In this document: positions 26,762 through 34,847 of the stretch, in pieces | Numbering within the stretch: the first letter of the stretch is position 1 | How the letters are laid out: each line of letters begins with the position of its first letter | NCBI GenBank assembly: GCA_902461565.1 | Contig: CABPYL010000003.1 | Location: 1 to 64,000, forward strand | DNA: 64,000 nt | Source of the DNA: an uncultured Porphyromonadaceae bacterium | Lineage (GTDB): Bacteria > Bacteroidota > Bacteroidia > Bacteroidales > Muribaculaceae | Direction: 5' to 3' | Made by a program: the position numbers and the translations under genes | Notes under the pieces: model-generated | Databases searched by the model: none | Told to the model about the DNA's origin: nothing | What the model saw: the letters and a program-made list of their open reading frames with translations, nothing else

Positions 26762-27461
26762 GGTCCTGTATCGTTTTATTAAATAGATCCAGGAGCCAGT
26801 GGTCCTGCTGTTCGGGCGTCATATCGGAATTGTCAAGAGCCACGGCATCGTCGGCACGGCGCAGGGGGCTTTCTTCTCGGGTAGTGTCGATATGGTCGCG
26901 GTGCACCACATTGGCAAGCACTTCCTCGTAGCTCACAGCCGAGCCTTTTTCCATCAGCTCGCGGAAACGGCGCTGTGCGCGTGTTTCCGCGGAGGCATCA
27001 ACAAAAATCTTGAGTTCGGCATCCGGAAACACTACCGTGCCTATGTCGCGTCCGTCCATAACGATACCGCGCTCGCGGCCCATCTCTTTCTGCATGGCCA
27101 CAAGCGCCTTGCGGACCTCGGCAATAGCAGCCACAGGCGAAACAGCGTTGCTCACACGCAGACGGCGTATTTCAGCCTCCACGTCGGTGCCGTTGAGCAA
27201 GGTATGCTGCGTACCGTCGGGCTGAGGTGCAAAATCAACATGGATTTCCGGCAGTGCGGCCACAATAGCATCACTGTCAGGATTGCCCTCGGCATCAATC
27301 ATTCCGTGATCGAGGGCATACAGTGTTACAGCCCTGTACATTGCGCCGGAATCGATGTATCGGTAACCAACGGCAGAAGCAAGACGGCGGGCCATTGTGC
27401 TTTTGCCGGAAGATGAATAGCCGTCGATGGCTATGATGATAGGAGTAGTTTTACGTTCCAC
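26754..27461 (-). CDS. cmk: Cytidylate kinase
   Basis: Cmk phosphorylates CMP and dCMP to the diphosphates. The 235-residue protein has the P-loop GYSSSGKST (14-22), the DSGAMYRAV motif and MDGRDIGTVVFPDA, all typical of bacterial Cmk. Length is normal. The gene lies 1 bp after porQ and overlaps ispH. Confidence 0.96.
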   Translation of the reverse strand: MERKTTPIIIAIDGYSSSGKSTMARRLASAVGYRYIDSGAMYRAVTLYALDHGMIDAEGNPDSDAIVAALPEIHVDFAPQPDGTQHTLLNGTDVEAEIRRLRVSNAVSPVAAIAEVRKALVAMQKEMGRERGIVMDGRDIGTVVFPDAELKIFVDASAETRAQRRFRELMEKGSAVSYEEVLANVVHRDHIDTTREESPLRRADDAVALDNSDMTPEQQDHWLLDLFNKTIQDLG

Positions 27462-27462
27462 G

Positions 27463-28491
27463 TCAATAAAGTAAATCGTTGAAATTGTAGGACAGATTCA
27501 GCATGAAAGTCGTCGCACCGGTGTGAGGCTGAGCCAATGCCACCGAGAAGGCGAAGCTTTTCACCTTCATGCCTCCGCCGAGCGAGAAGCCGGAGAGGAA
27601 GTTGCGCGAGTAGGTGCTCATATCCGTCCTCGATTTATAATTGTATCCTAAGGCAAGATAATAGTTAGGGCTGGAAATAATGTCCACGCCAAAAACCAGA
27701 TGCCGGAAAAGATTGCTCATGAATTTGTCGTTCACTTTTGGCTCGGAGGCATCGGATCCATCGCCTGCATCTACGTAGGGTAGCTTCCACTTTGTCAGAT
27801 TCCATGCTGTTATGGAGAACCGCAAAGGAAAATTCTCGAACGACTGCGACCAGCCCACACGCACATCGAAAGGCAGGCGGTCGTAGCTTTCGTTGAACCG
27901 TTTCACCTGGCCGCCAAGATTGGCAAGTACAATCGACAGCGACAGGTCGTTATCGGAATTGTAATAGTTTAGGCCGAGATCGGTGGCGAGGGCAAAAGCG
28001 GAATAATCGGCATAGGAGCTGACAATGCCTTTGAGGGCTATGCCGCCTCGTAGCCTGTCGGCGATATCGTGCGAGTACGTAGCACCGAACACAACATCCT
28101 TGGGCGAGAAATTGCCGATAACGGCACCGTCGGGTGAGGTCTCCTTCATGCTGCCGTAGCCAAAGTACTGCACGGTTGCCGCCCATGCGCCGCGCTCGCC
28201 GGCACCGTGGCCATAGCGCAGACCGGCAAAATTGCTGCCGCCGAGGTAGTGCATATAGTTCATGTTCAGCATACCGCCCATTTCCGGACCGAGCAGCGCG
28301 GGGTTCTGGTCGATTGTGCTGATATCGTCATCCACAAGGCTTACATTCACTCCGCCAAGACCGTAAATCTTTGCCGAGGAAGTAACATTGAGAAAATTAT
28401 ATGCCGATTTATTCTCCTGGCCACGGGCGGGAAGCGCCGCTGCCAGAAAGGCGATAATTGCTGATATGCCTGTTATTCTGTATATATTCAT
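27463..28491 (-). CDS. porQ: Type IX secretion system protein PorQ
   Basis: The 342-residue protein has a signal peptide (ending ARGQ). Its beta-rich outer membrane sequence resembles the PorV/PorQ family (SSAKIYGLGGVNVSLVDDDI, IDQNPALLGPEMGG, SPNYYLALGYNYKSR). PorQ acts at the cell surface with the attachment complex that anchors T9SS cargo. Its place directly before cmk is the usual one in Bacteroidetes. Other T9SS genes lie at 46-53 kb. It has a clear promoter and is the first gene of a five-gene operon. Confidence 0.88.
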   Translation of the reverse strand: MNIYRITGISAIIAFLAAALPARGQENKSAYNFLNVTSSAKIYGLGGVNVSLVDDDISTIDQNPALLGPEMGGMLNMNYMHYLGGSNFAGLRYGHGAGERGAWAATVQYFGYGSMKETSPDGAVIGNFSPKDVVFGATYSHDIADRLRGGIALKGIVSSYADYSAFALATDLGLNYYNSDNDLSLSIVLANLGGQVKRFNESYDRLPFDVRVGWSQSFENFPLRFSITAWNLTKWKLPYVDAGDGSDASEPKVNDKFMSNLFRHLVFGVDIISSPNYYLALGYNYKSRTDMSTYSRNFLSGFSLGGGMKVKSFAFSVALAQPHTGATTFMLNLSYNFNDLLY

Positions 28492-28519
28492 CGGTGCCGC
28501 AGGGGCGTTTTTGATAATG

Positions 28520-28551
28520 CAAAGTTAGTGAGATAAAATTATAACGCCAAA
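28520..28551 (-). promoter_or_regulatory. Promoter of the porQ-cmk-ispH operon
   Basis: On the minus strand TTTG (28551-28548), a 20-nt spacer and TAACTTTG (28527-28520) match the consensus. The transcript would start near 28514, about 23 nt before the porQ ATG. Confidence 0.8.
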
Positions 28552-28642
28552 TTTCTCCCGCTATTGTGGATATCGTGCCATCCGTGCAAAAGTAAATTAT
28601 ATGCACAACAGATTCCTGCCGGTTGCCGGAATAAAAATTATC

Positions 28643-28726
28643 GGCGACAGCCTCCGCGATGAGCCGTAACTCATGGCTCGCCGGCGCCCGGCGGACGACG
28701 CGCCCGGCAGACGCCGCTGGGTGCAG
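28643..28726. repeat. GC-rich structured intergenic block
   Basis: Short inverted repeats are packed here, such as GAGCC/GGCTC (28660-28679) and GCCGGCGCC (28680-28688) with CGGCGG next to it. The composition is far more GC-rich than the flanks, which include AT-rich promoter DNA. It lies just after the lipocalin gene (minus strand) and may terminate that operon. No shared unit with the repeats at 7.6 and 19.4 kb was seen. Confidence 0.35.
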
Positions 28727-28735
28727 ATATCTGAT

Positions 28736-29089
28736 TTACTGCCTGTTGTAATTAATCGTCAGACTACCTTTTCGCAAGACCAGTTCATCCTTTGCCAGCT
28801 TCTCGATAATAAGAGTATCTGAAAAAGAATTTGTTTCATGGTTTCCGATACTTTTGCCGGAAAGTATCAGCATATTGTCTTTCTTTTCCCAGCTTTCAAA
28901 TTGCAATGTAGCCATATTTATGGACGTGGCTTTTCCGCCGCGTTCCAGATTTATGCCCTGCATCTGGTTTTCCATTCCGGGGACAGGTTCTACCCATTTC
29001 CCTTCAATTTCCGTTTCGTTACAAGCTACGGTCATAAAGCCGCAGCACAAAAGCGTCGCTCCAATAAAAAGCATGTCTTTAGCATTCAT
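28736..29089 (-). CDS. Lipocalin-like lipoprotein
   Basis: The 117-residue protein has a lipoprotein signal (Cys23, MTVACN) followed by a Bacteroidetes lipocalin-like domain: GKWVEPVPG, a SINMATLQFESW segment, ILSGKSIGN and DTLIIEKL. The ligand is unknown. It is the third gene of an operon with an ECF sigma factor and a membrane barrel protein, so it may be part of an envelope stress response. The gap to the upstream gene is 11 bp. Confidence 0.75.
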   Translation of the reverse strand: MNAKDMLFIGATLLCCGFMTVACNETEIEGKWVEPVPGMENQMQGINLERGGKATSINMATLQFESWEKKDNMLILSGKSIGNHETNSFSDTLIIEKLAKDELVLRKGSLTINYNRQ

Positions 29090-29100
29090 AATCCTCTTTT

Positions 29101-30372
29101 TTATTTGCCAAATGTAAATCTTAAACCCATATTCAGGTTAAAATTCAAAGGTTGTTCTTTATAAATCGTCTGTATACTTGTCCCGTCATTGAAATAATAG
29201 CTTATTCCGGGCTCCACAAATACACTCATAGCCTTTAGAATATTGCATTGCGCGCCAACCGAGGCATTCACTGACCATTGCAGCGGTTTTTCAGACAGAT
29301 TTTCCGATTCGGAACTCTTCTTTTGATTGCCAAGAATGAAATCCTTGTCGAGTTTTGCGGATACACATTTCTCGGCAAGCGCACCCACCGAGGCGTACAG
29401 ATCAAGCCTTTTCCACGAAAATACCCGATACTTCAGATTGAGAGGAATGCCGATATAATGCAGTTTCTGTTCTCCGGTATAATAATGGCTGTCGCTGCCC
29501 TTCCTTACATCGGAGGTAAGATTGGCGTAACTAAGTCCGCTTTCCAAGCCTAATCGGTCGCTAAAATTATAGGCAAACGATATTCCTGCACGAATAGGAA
29601 TCCTGTGTTTTATATCGGTCTCTATATCTTTGCCTTGATTAAACAGAAGAATACCAAGTGCTGGATTATCTTCCCAATTCGAATTGTCCGGTCCTAACCC
29701 GGTAACAAACGGGTTAGCTTTTAAATTATAATTCAACGCTGAGCTCGGGCCTCCAGAACCATATACAGAAACAGAAACGCTGTTAGATGTTGATGCTTCG
29801 TGCCGAATTGGAGCGATATAACTGTTATCCGTCATCGTCGCGATATATTCCTTTTCAATACCCCTGCTTTCTTTTGAAGTATCATCCGTTTTAACCGGAG
29901 CGCACTCGGCAGTCTCTTTCTCGGGTTCTTCTGCCGCTATCGGCAGTTGTTCCGTCTCGGCCGGCAGGACGGATGGTTCCTCGCCGGAGACAGACACCGG
30001 AATTCTGTTTTGTGCAACCGTATTTTCAGACACGCTCTTTGTCAACACATTGACATTGCTGTTCTCTTGTTTTTGCGGGACATATTCAGCACTGCGCGCA
30101 TATGTATCGGGCAAGACTGTCAACGGCCCCGTTCCTGTAGCATCATGTCTGCTGTTTATAAAATAAACACCCGCAGAAACAACCACGGCAATCATTGCGG
30201 CCGCAACCATACTCCTTTTTACCCATAATCCCACAGGATGTTTCAAAGAACGGCGAGATGACGGAGTAGCCTCCAGTTTGGATTCTATGGCGTTCCACAG
30301 GCCGCCCGGCTCGTCTATTTCGTAGTCGGCCATTCGGTCATGAACTCTTTGTAGCCAATCTTCTTTTTTCAT
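29101..30372 (-). CDS. Inner-membrane helix fused to a predicted outer-membrane barrel
   Basis: The 423-residue protein has about 50 cytoplasmic residues (DWLQRVHDRMADYEID), one transmembrane helix at about 52-72, a polar region to about 185 rich in Glu, Thr and Ser, and a C-terminal part resembling the outer-membrane beta-barrel/PorT-like family (LGLESGLSYANLTSDVR, LHYIGIPLNLKYRVFSW, ending FTFGK). The N-terminal part recalls short anti-sigma factors, and the gene directly follows an ECF sigma gene. A protein that spans both membranes would be unusual; it may instead be an anti-sigma factor with a periplasmic beta domain. This is inference. Confidence 0.6.
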   Translation of the reverse strand: MKKEDWLQRVHDRMADYEIDEPGGLWNAIESKLEATPSSRRSLKHPVGLWVKRSMVAAAMIAVVVSAGVYFINSRHDATGTGPLTVLPDTYARSAEYVPQKQENSNVNVLTKSVSENTVAQNRIPVSVSGEEPSVLPAETEQLPIAAEEPEKETAECAPVKTDDTSKESRGIEKEYIATMTDNSYIAPIRHEASTSNSVSVSVYGSGGPSSALNYNLKANPFVTGLGPDNSNWEDNPALGILLFNQGKDIETDIKHRIPIRAGISFAYNFSDRLGLESGLSYANLTSDVRKGSDSHYYTGEQKLHYIGIPLNLKYRVFSWKRLDLYASVGALAEKCVSAKLDKDFILGNQKKSSESENLSEKPLQWSVNASVGAQCNILKAMSVFVEPGISYYFNDGTSIQTIYKEQPLNFNLNMGLRFTFGK

Positions 30373-30385
30373 AGTAATATGGGTA

Positions 30386-30937
30386 TTAGGATTTATATTG
30401 CCTGATTTTCGTTACCAATAAAGATTTGGCTCTGTGCAACTGTGAGGCAGATGTGCTCTCTTTTATATCAAGCAATTTTGCAATTTCCTTATGGCTTTTG
30501 TTTTCTATAACATACAAATTAAATATAGTTCTATAACCCGCAGGAAGTTCTCGTATCATGCCAAACAATACAGACGAGGGCATGGCATCTACATCCGGCT
30601 CCTCATCTGGCTGATCGTGCATCTGTTCCGATATTTCAACGAATTCAAAACGATTGTTTTTTTGAAGGAATCTAAGGATTTCGTTAATCGTGATTTTTGT
30701 TATCCATCCTTTAAGAGAACCTTTTCCTCGGTATTCGAATGACGCAATACCGGAAAAAATTTTCAGGAAACTGTCTTGAAGCACATCTCTAACATCCTCG
30801 TTGTTTGAAATATAACGAGAACAGATAGCCGCAAGATAACGGACATATGTTGAGTACACCGTCCTCATAGCCATTGCATCGCCTTGCTTTACAAGGCAAA
30901 GAAGATGCTGTTCGTTGTCAGTTTCTATTGGTGCCAC
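30386..30937 (-). CDS. ECF-type RNA polymerase sigma factor
   Basis: The 183-residue protein has sigma-70 region 2 (YVRYLAAICSRYISNNEDVRDVLQDSFLKIF, GSLKGWITKITINEILRFL) and region 4 (PAGYRTIFNLYVIENKSHKEIAKLL, SASQLHRAKSLL). I take the start at GTG 30937, which gives a normal N-terminus; no ATG is nearby upstream. It heads an operon with the membrane barrel protein and a lipocalin-like lipoprotein. The likely regulon includes this operon, but I see no repeated ECF promoter motif to support that. Confidence 0.88.
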   Translation of the reverse strand: MAPIETDNEQHLLCLVKQGDAMAMRTVYSTYVRYLAAICSRYISNNEDVRDVLQDSFLKIFSGIASFEYRGKGSLKGWITKITINEILRFLQKNNRFEFVEISEQMHDQPDEEPDVDAMPSSVLFGMIRELPAGYRTIFNLYVIENKSHKEIAKLLDIKESTSASQLHRAKSLLVTKIRQYKS

Positions 30938-31117
30938 ACGACCTTTGATTTATAAGAATGGCATGGGAGAAACGACTGTAATAACAAACCCGTTTCTCCT
31001 TTGCCAATTATGGTTCGCAGATTGTTTACTCTATAGTAACGGAGACTGTTCTTTTTTCTTGCCTCTGCCGGCGTCTGCTGTTAAAGTTTACATCCAGATA
31101 GTTGAAACTTATATCAC

Positions 31118-31852
31118 TTATTCTACCGCTTTGGTATATCGGATGTTTTCGGTATCGATTTCTTGATCTCCCGAGCGCATTTTAAGCTCGAACTCAGCAG
31201 ATTTTTCACCTTCAAATGAATTCCAGTTAAGTTTGATTTTAGCGATACCGGAATCGTCCTTAGGCATATTGTTAAGATTAAACGCTATCAACGCGTCGCC
31301 CCAATATCCATACATATCTCCTTTGGCGTCATGCCTTAAATCAAACTCATAAGGATTTTCAGGATTTACATCTGCCACAAGATTAAGGTTATGCTTTACA
31401 GCGGGCTCTCCCCATAGTGTGCGGATACGCAACGTAATATAACCATCTTCGGCCACTGTAACCCAATCCCGGACAATTTCCACAGGGTCATTTCCATATC
31501 GGATTACATCTTCTTCACCAAGACTCGCAACCGGCAGTTTGGTACGGATGCTGTCAAGCCAGTTCACCTCTACATTCCGAACATTCTTGCCTCGAGGCGT
31601 AACATCGGTTTCTGTATAGTTCACAAGAGCACGCACCTCTTTTGTTCCAAAAGGAGAAGTCCTAATGTTTGTCGGTACTAACTGGGTCTCGTCATCAAGC
31701 TGCATTACAAAACTGCCGTCGGCATTCGGACATACGGTAACGAGTGCAGTCGGTCTTAGCAAATCAGACGAATCATTGTCGTCGGTACAAGATGGGAGTA
31801 TTGTAAACAGCATACCTCCCAGAACACAGGATAAAAGATGTTTCTTTTTCAT
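31118..31852 (-). CDS. NigD-like lipoprotein
   Basis: The 244-residue protein has a lipoprotein signal ending at Cys22 (LPSC). The rest matches the NigD family of Bacteroidetes: an N-terminal OB-like part (LLRPTALVTVCPNADGSFVMQLDDETQL) and a C-terminal part with DGYITLRIRTLWGEPAVKHNLNL and the RHDAKGD motif. The family function is unknown; some members occur with bacteriocin genes. It stands alone between the sigma operon and the AT-rich island. Confidence 0.8.
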   Translation of the reverse strand: MKKKHLLSCVLGGMLFTILPSCTDDNDSSDLLRPTALVTVCPNADGSFVMQLDDETQLVPTNIRTSPFGTKEVRALVNYTETDVTPRGKNVRNVEVNWLDSIRTKLPVASLGEEDVIRYGNDPVEIVRDWVTVAEDGYITLRIRTLWGEPAVKHNLNLVADVNPENPYEFDLRHDAKGDMYGYWGDALIAFNLNNMPKDDSGIAKIKLNWNSFEGEKSAEFELKMRSGDQEIDTENIRYTKAVE

Positions 31853-32245
31853 ATCGTCGTTTTTATTGGTTGTTCTATTATAGTAAATACACCGATGTCA
31901 GAAATCTTGCATCCGGTTATAAATAAATTTTATTCTTTTTGAAAAGTCGATAAAAACTGTGGTTATTGACCCTCTGGCAAAGCAGCTCAGTATGTTCTCA
32001 AAGGTTAAGTTTACAATACTATAAATTCGCCTGTATAATAATGCTTGATTTATAAGTCAACAGCTATATGGCGCATTTTCATTCTTCCCCACACTGTAAT
32101 TCGCGGATGCCGGTGCGAGGTTTTCTGCGGGAAATGTGTAACTTTGCGATGTATTTTCTATCTTAAAACTACGCAATTGCGATAACATATATTTATTTTT
32201 TAATAAATAAGAACACTAAGTTTGGCGAAATAATTAGAGCATACT
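31853..32245. other. Intergenic region before the AT-rich island
   Basis: This 393-bp gap begins the AT-rich segment. It holds repeat arm A (32008-32062), a plus-strand -7 element TAACTTTG (32139-32146) without a clear TTTG box, and the palindrome CGCAATTGCG (about 32174-32183). I see no gene in it. Part of it (about 32095-32135) is less AT-rich than the rest. Confidence 0.5.
32008..32062. repeat. Left imperfect direct repeat (arm A) of the AT-rich island
   Basis: It opens with AAGTTTACAATA and closes with ATAAGTCAACA. Arm B at 33589-33655 opens with the same 12 bases and closes with AATAAGTCAACA. The last 21 bases of the two arms agree at 18 positions. The arms enclose the two unknown genes. 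Confidence 0.55.
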
Positions 32246-33058
32246 ATGAAAACGAATGTAGATATCAAAGGTGTTTTAATGCTGTGTCTGGTAATGGGGC
32301 TTTTTATCATTTATATAGCATATTTTCAACATAGCAGATTTAGTACTATCATCTCAATCACAGTAGGAGTATTGTTTTTCACCGTATCTTGGTGGACTGT
32401 TGACAATTCCAATAAAGAGCAGTTTAAGAGAATAATGAAGAAAGTGGGTGGCGATAATCTTCTTTATATCGTGGACGGAAGTGCGGCCGTAGAAATAGAC
32501 TCTTTAGTCATATATTATGGATTGGATAAAAAAGAAGATAAGCTTTTTGAATCAAACAAAGATGTTGAGATTTCGGTTTCATGCGCTTTGCCATTAAGCA
32601 CGCATCCAGAAGAAGTATTCAATACTATCAGAAATGATTTGGCAGAGAGCTTGAAAGAAGATATTGCGGAATGTGCACAATACAAGTTTAGGTATTATTC
32701 TTTCAGCGTACATTTTAAATTACACCCAAAACGCGTATCAGTTGCGGTATTACAGCAAATACAACAATCGTTGGTTTCGATTTTGATAAACAAATATCAT
32801 CTTAATACTATTAAAATGTATTTGCAGACCAATGAAGAAAAAGGAAGTGTTTATTATTGGGAGTTTATCGGATATGAAGCTGCTCATTATGTTGGTTATG
32901 ATGCTGAAAACAACGTTATAGACTATGATGATGAATCAGACTATGATAATGAAGATGGAATTTTTAACTTGTCAGACATTGAAAACGCTACTGTTATTAC
33001 CGAAAAAGAGTTTAACTCTGTTTATGCAGCAGTGGAAAATATAAGAACCGAGGATTAA
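32246..33058 (+). CDS. Unknown membrane protein with acidic C-terminus
   Basis: I do not recognise this 270-residue protein. Two hydrophobic helices at about 10-27 and 33-52 are followed by a soluble domain of about 170 residues with alternating beta and charged segments. A strongly acidic stretch (DYDDESDYDNEDG, about 227-239) lies near the end. No signal peptidase site is seen, so the soluble part probably faces the cytoplasm. Codons are very AT-rich compared with neighbours, which suggests horizontal acquisition. It is followed 84 bp later by another unknown membrane protein and both lie between imperfect direct repeats. Confidence 0.7.
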   Translation: MKTNVDIKGVLMLCLVMGLFIIYIAYFQHSRFSTIISITVGVLFFTVSWWTVDNSNKEQFKRIMKKVGGDNLLYIVDGSAAVEIDSLVIYYGLDKKEDKLFESNKDVEISVSCALPLSTHPEEVFNTIRNDLAESLKEDIAECAQYKFRYYSFSVHFKLHPKRVSVAVLQQIQQSLVSILINKYHLNTIKMYLQTNEEKGSVYYWEFIGYEAAHYVGYDAENNVIDYDDESDYDNEDGIFNLSDIENATVITEKEFNSVYAAVENIRTED

Positions 33059-33128
33059 AAGGTTATCTCCACCCCTGCGGATATGCCTTTGGAAATAAAA
33101 GAAACCAAATGAAAATATTAATTCCTTA

Positions 33129-33154
33129 TATGCTTCTTAAATATGCTTCTTAAA
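33129..33154 (+). repeat. 13-bp tandem duplication at a start codon
   Basis: TATGCTTCTTAAA occurs twice in direct succession (33129-33141 and 33142-33154). The first copy opens a 7-codon frame ending in TAA; the second gives the ATG at 33143 of the unknown membrane protein. Confidence 0.9.
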
Positions 33155-33589
33155 ATTCACAAATACTTAGTAAAAAAATGGATAACTCTGCGCATGGCCG
33201 CGCAAGAGTTTTATTTCAAACAGCCGTTCGAAATAAAAGACGAGTACCCCATAATGAAGAGTATTCTCTTTTTTGCTCTTGTGCCGATAGAGTTAATCTT
33301 AATATTTACTTATGCCCGAATCTTTGGTTCAATACGTGCCTACACCTTCCAGATAATATTGATAATAGCGACGATAAATATCATAATATCCAACCTGTTG
33401 ATCAACAATATAAAGGACTCACCGTTTATTGATGACACCATGAATTCATATGAACAGCTTGATTATGAATCTCGAAAAAAGCTATACTCATTTAAAAATG
33501 GTGCAATTGTAACATTCCTGACGGCATTAATGCCTTGGCTTATGCTGTTTATCGCTATACCCATTGTGTGCTATTTGATTCCTCGCTAA
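33143..33589 (+). CDS. Unknown three-helix membrane protein
   Basis: The 148-residue product has hydrophobic helices at about 39-58, 67-88 and 121-145, with a basic N-terminus. No domain is recognised. It is AT-rich like the gene before it and likely belongs to the same transcription unit. A start at Met18 (MAAQEFYF) is possible. The tandem 13-bp duplication at the start codon may influence its translation. The pairing of two unknown membrane proteins in a small foreign-looking island hints at a joint role, but nothing in the sequence says which. Confidence 0.65.
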   Translation: MLLKIHKYLVKKWITLRMAAQEFYFKQPFEIKDEYPIMKSILFFALVPIELILIFTYARIFGSIRAYTFQIILIIATINIIISNLLINNIKDSPFIDDTMNSYEQLDYESRKKLYSFKNGAIVTFLTALMPWLMLFIAIPIVCYLIPR

Positions 33590-33655
33590 AGTTTACAATA
33601 TCCATAGTGCTCTATAAATGCATCAATATAAGGATGTTCGATTAATAAGTCAACA
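33589..33655. repeat. Right imperfect direct repeat (arm B) of the AT-rich island
   Basis: See arm A. It overlaps the last codon of the island's second gene. GATGTT (33633-33638) and AACATC (33652-33657) can also form a short hairpin here, so part of the similarity may reflect a shared terminator type. Confidence 0.5.
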
Positions 33656-33709
33656 TCTTAATACTGCATTTAATACTGCATAACAAGAAATGCGTAAATA
33701 ATTTTTATG

Positions 33710-33740
33710 TTTGGGACATTGGAATATTTTCGTACTTTTG
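33710..33740 (+). promoter_or_regulatory. Promoter of the GDSL hydrolase operon (possibly leaderless)
   Basis: TTTG (33710-33713), a 19-nt spacer and TACTTTTG (33733-33740) match the consensus. The ATG at 33746 begins 6 nt after the -7 element, about where transcription should start, so the mRNA may have no leader. Confidence 0.75.
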
Positions 33741-33745
33741 TAGCC

Positions 33746-34840
33746 ATGAACCGAATCGTATCCGCAGCCGCGTTGCTGCTATCAATACTGCCCTGCTCCG
33801 CCATTGTTCCGGACGCCCCGGCATTTATCAATCAGCATGCCAACACTGTGCAAGGCTCACTACCGCGCTTCGAGGCTTCGCTGAAGGCCCTCGAGAACGG
33901 AAAGGACACCACCCTGCGCATTCTCCACATAGGTGACTCCCACATTCAGGCCGAGTTCGTTACCGACGAAGTGCGCCGGCTCCTGCAGGAACGCTACGGC
34001 AACGCCGGACGCGGCCTTATGCCGGCCCTGCGCCTCGCCGGAACGAATCAGAGCTACGGCTATGCACTCACATGCGACCACAAGCCCGACATACAGACAC
34101 GTCTGCTGAAAACGCCCTGGCCCGCAGCCCCGGGCATTACAGGAATATCCGTTATCTGCAACGAGCCTGCCACGTACTCTATAAAGAACGAGGATCAACC
34201 CTTCTGTTCGCTTGACATTTTTACGGGATCCGGCGTACAGCACCGCAGCTTTTCCCAGCCTACCGATACGGCAGCCTTCAATCTTGGCGCTGGAGAGGCA
34301 CTCTACGGCGTCTATGCCGTCAACGGCAAGCCTGGCGTGATATACTCGGCCATCGGCAATAATGGCGCTTGCTTCGCGGACTATAACAAGGTGGACCGCT
34401 TCACCGAACAGACGGCCTTTTTCCGCCCCGACCTGATTATCCTTTCGATGGGTACCAACGAGGGCTTCTCCAAAATGACGGACGAGGCCATCCGCTACTC
34501 GGTGATTAACCTCGCGGGCGATTTGCGTGCAGCAAACCCCGATGCCGAAATGCTGATACTCCTGCCTATGGAGTGCCATATAAATGACAATCGGTTTCTA
34601 AAACAACTCAAGCCCGACTACCGCATAAACAACCGTGTAAAGGAAGCGCGCGATATAATAAAAGCGACGGCGCGCGAGGAAGGCATCCCCGTATGGGACT
34701 TCTTCGATATTGCCGGCGGAGACGGCGCAAGCGCACAATGGATAGACGCCGGACTGATGAATCCGCGCGACCATATCCACCTTCTCAAATCGGGCTACGA
34801 ACTGCAGGCACGTCTGCTTTTCGACGCACTTACAAACTGA
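33746..34840 (+). CDS. Secreted SGNH/GDSL-type hydrolase
   Basis: From ATG 33746 the product is 364 residues with a signal peptide (MNRIVSAAALLLSILPCSA). SGNH blocks are visible: Ser in HIGDSHIQ (block I), SMGTNEGF with Asn (block III) and a late DHIHL giving Asp/His (block V). Proteins of this kind are periplasmic or surface esterases, often acting on O-acetylated glycans; the substrate here is not known. The longer frame from 33707 is excluded by the promoter. It leads a plus-strand run with tdk, yhcH-like, DUF3108 and an unknown gene. Confidence 0.82.
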   Translation: MNRIVSAAALLLSILPCSAIVPDAPAFINQHANTVQGSLPRFEASLKALENGKDTTLRILHIGDSHIQAEFVTDEVRRLLQERYGNAGRGLMPALRLAGTNQSYGYALTCDHKPDIQTRLLKTPWPAAPGITGISVICNEPATYSIKNEDQPFCSLDIFTGSGVQHRSFSQPTDTAAFNLGAGEALYGVYAVNGKPGVIYSAIGNNGACFADYNKVDRFTEQTAFFRPDLIILSMGTNEGFSKMTDEAIRYSVINLAGDLRAANPDAEMLILLPMECHINDNRFLKQLKPDYRINNRVKEARDIIKATAREEGIPVWDFFDIAGGDGASAQWIDAGLMNPRDHIHLLKSGYELQARLLFDALTN

Positions 34841-34847
34841 ATCCACA

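Noticed and set aside
33129..33154. CRISPR-like or larger repeat array
   Set aside because: There are only two adjacent units with no spacers. No array with regularly spaced repeats was seen anywhere in the window.
32008..33655. Prophage or transposon interpretation of the AT-rich island
   Set aside because: There is no integrase, transposase, terminase or structural gene inside, only two membrane proteins. It can be called a possible cassette but not a phage or IS.
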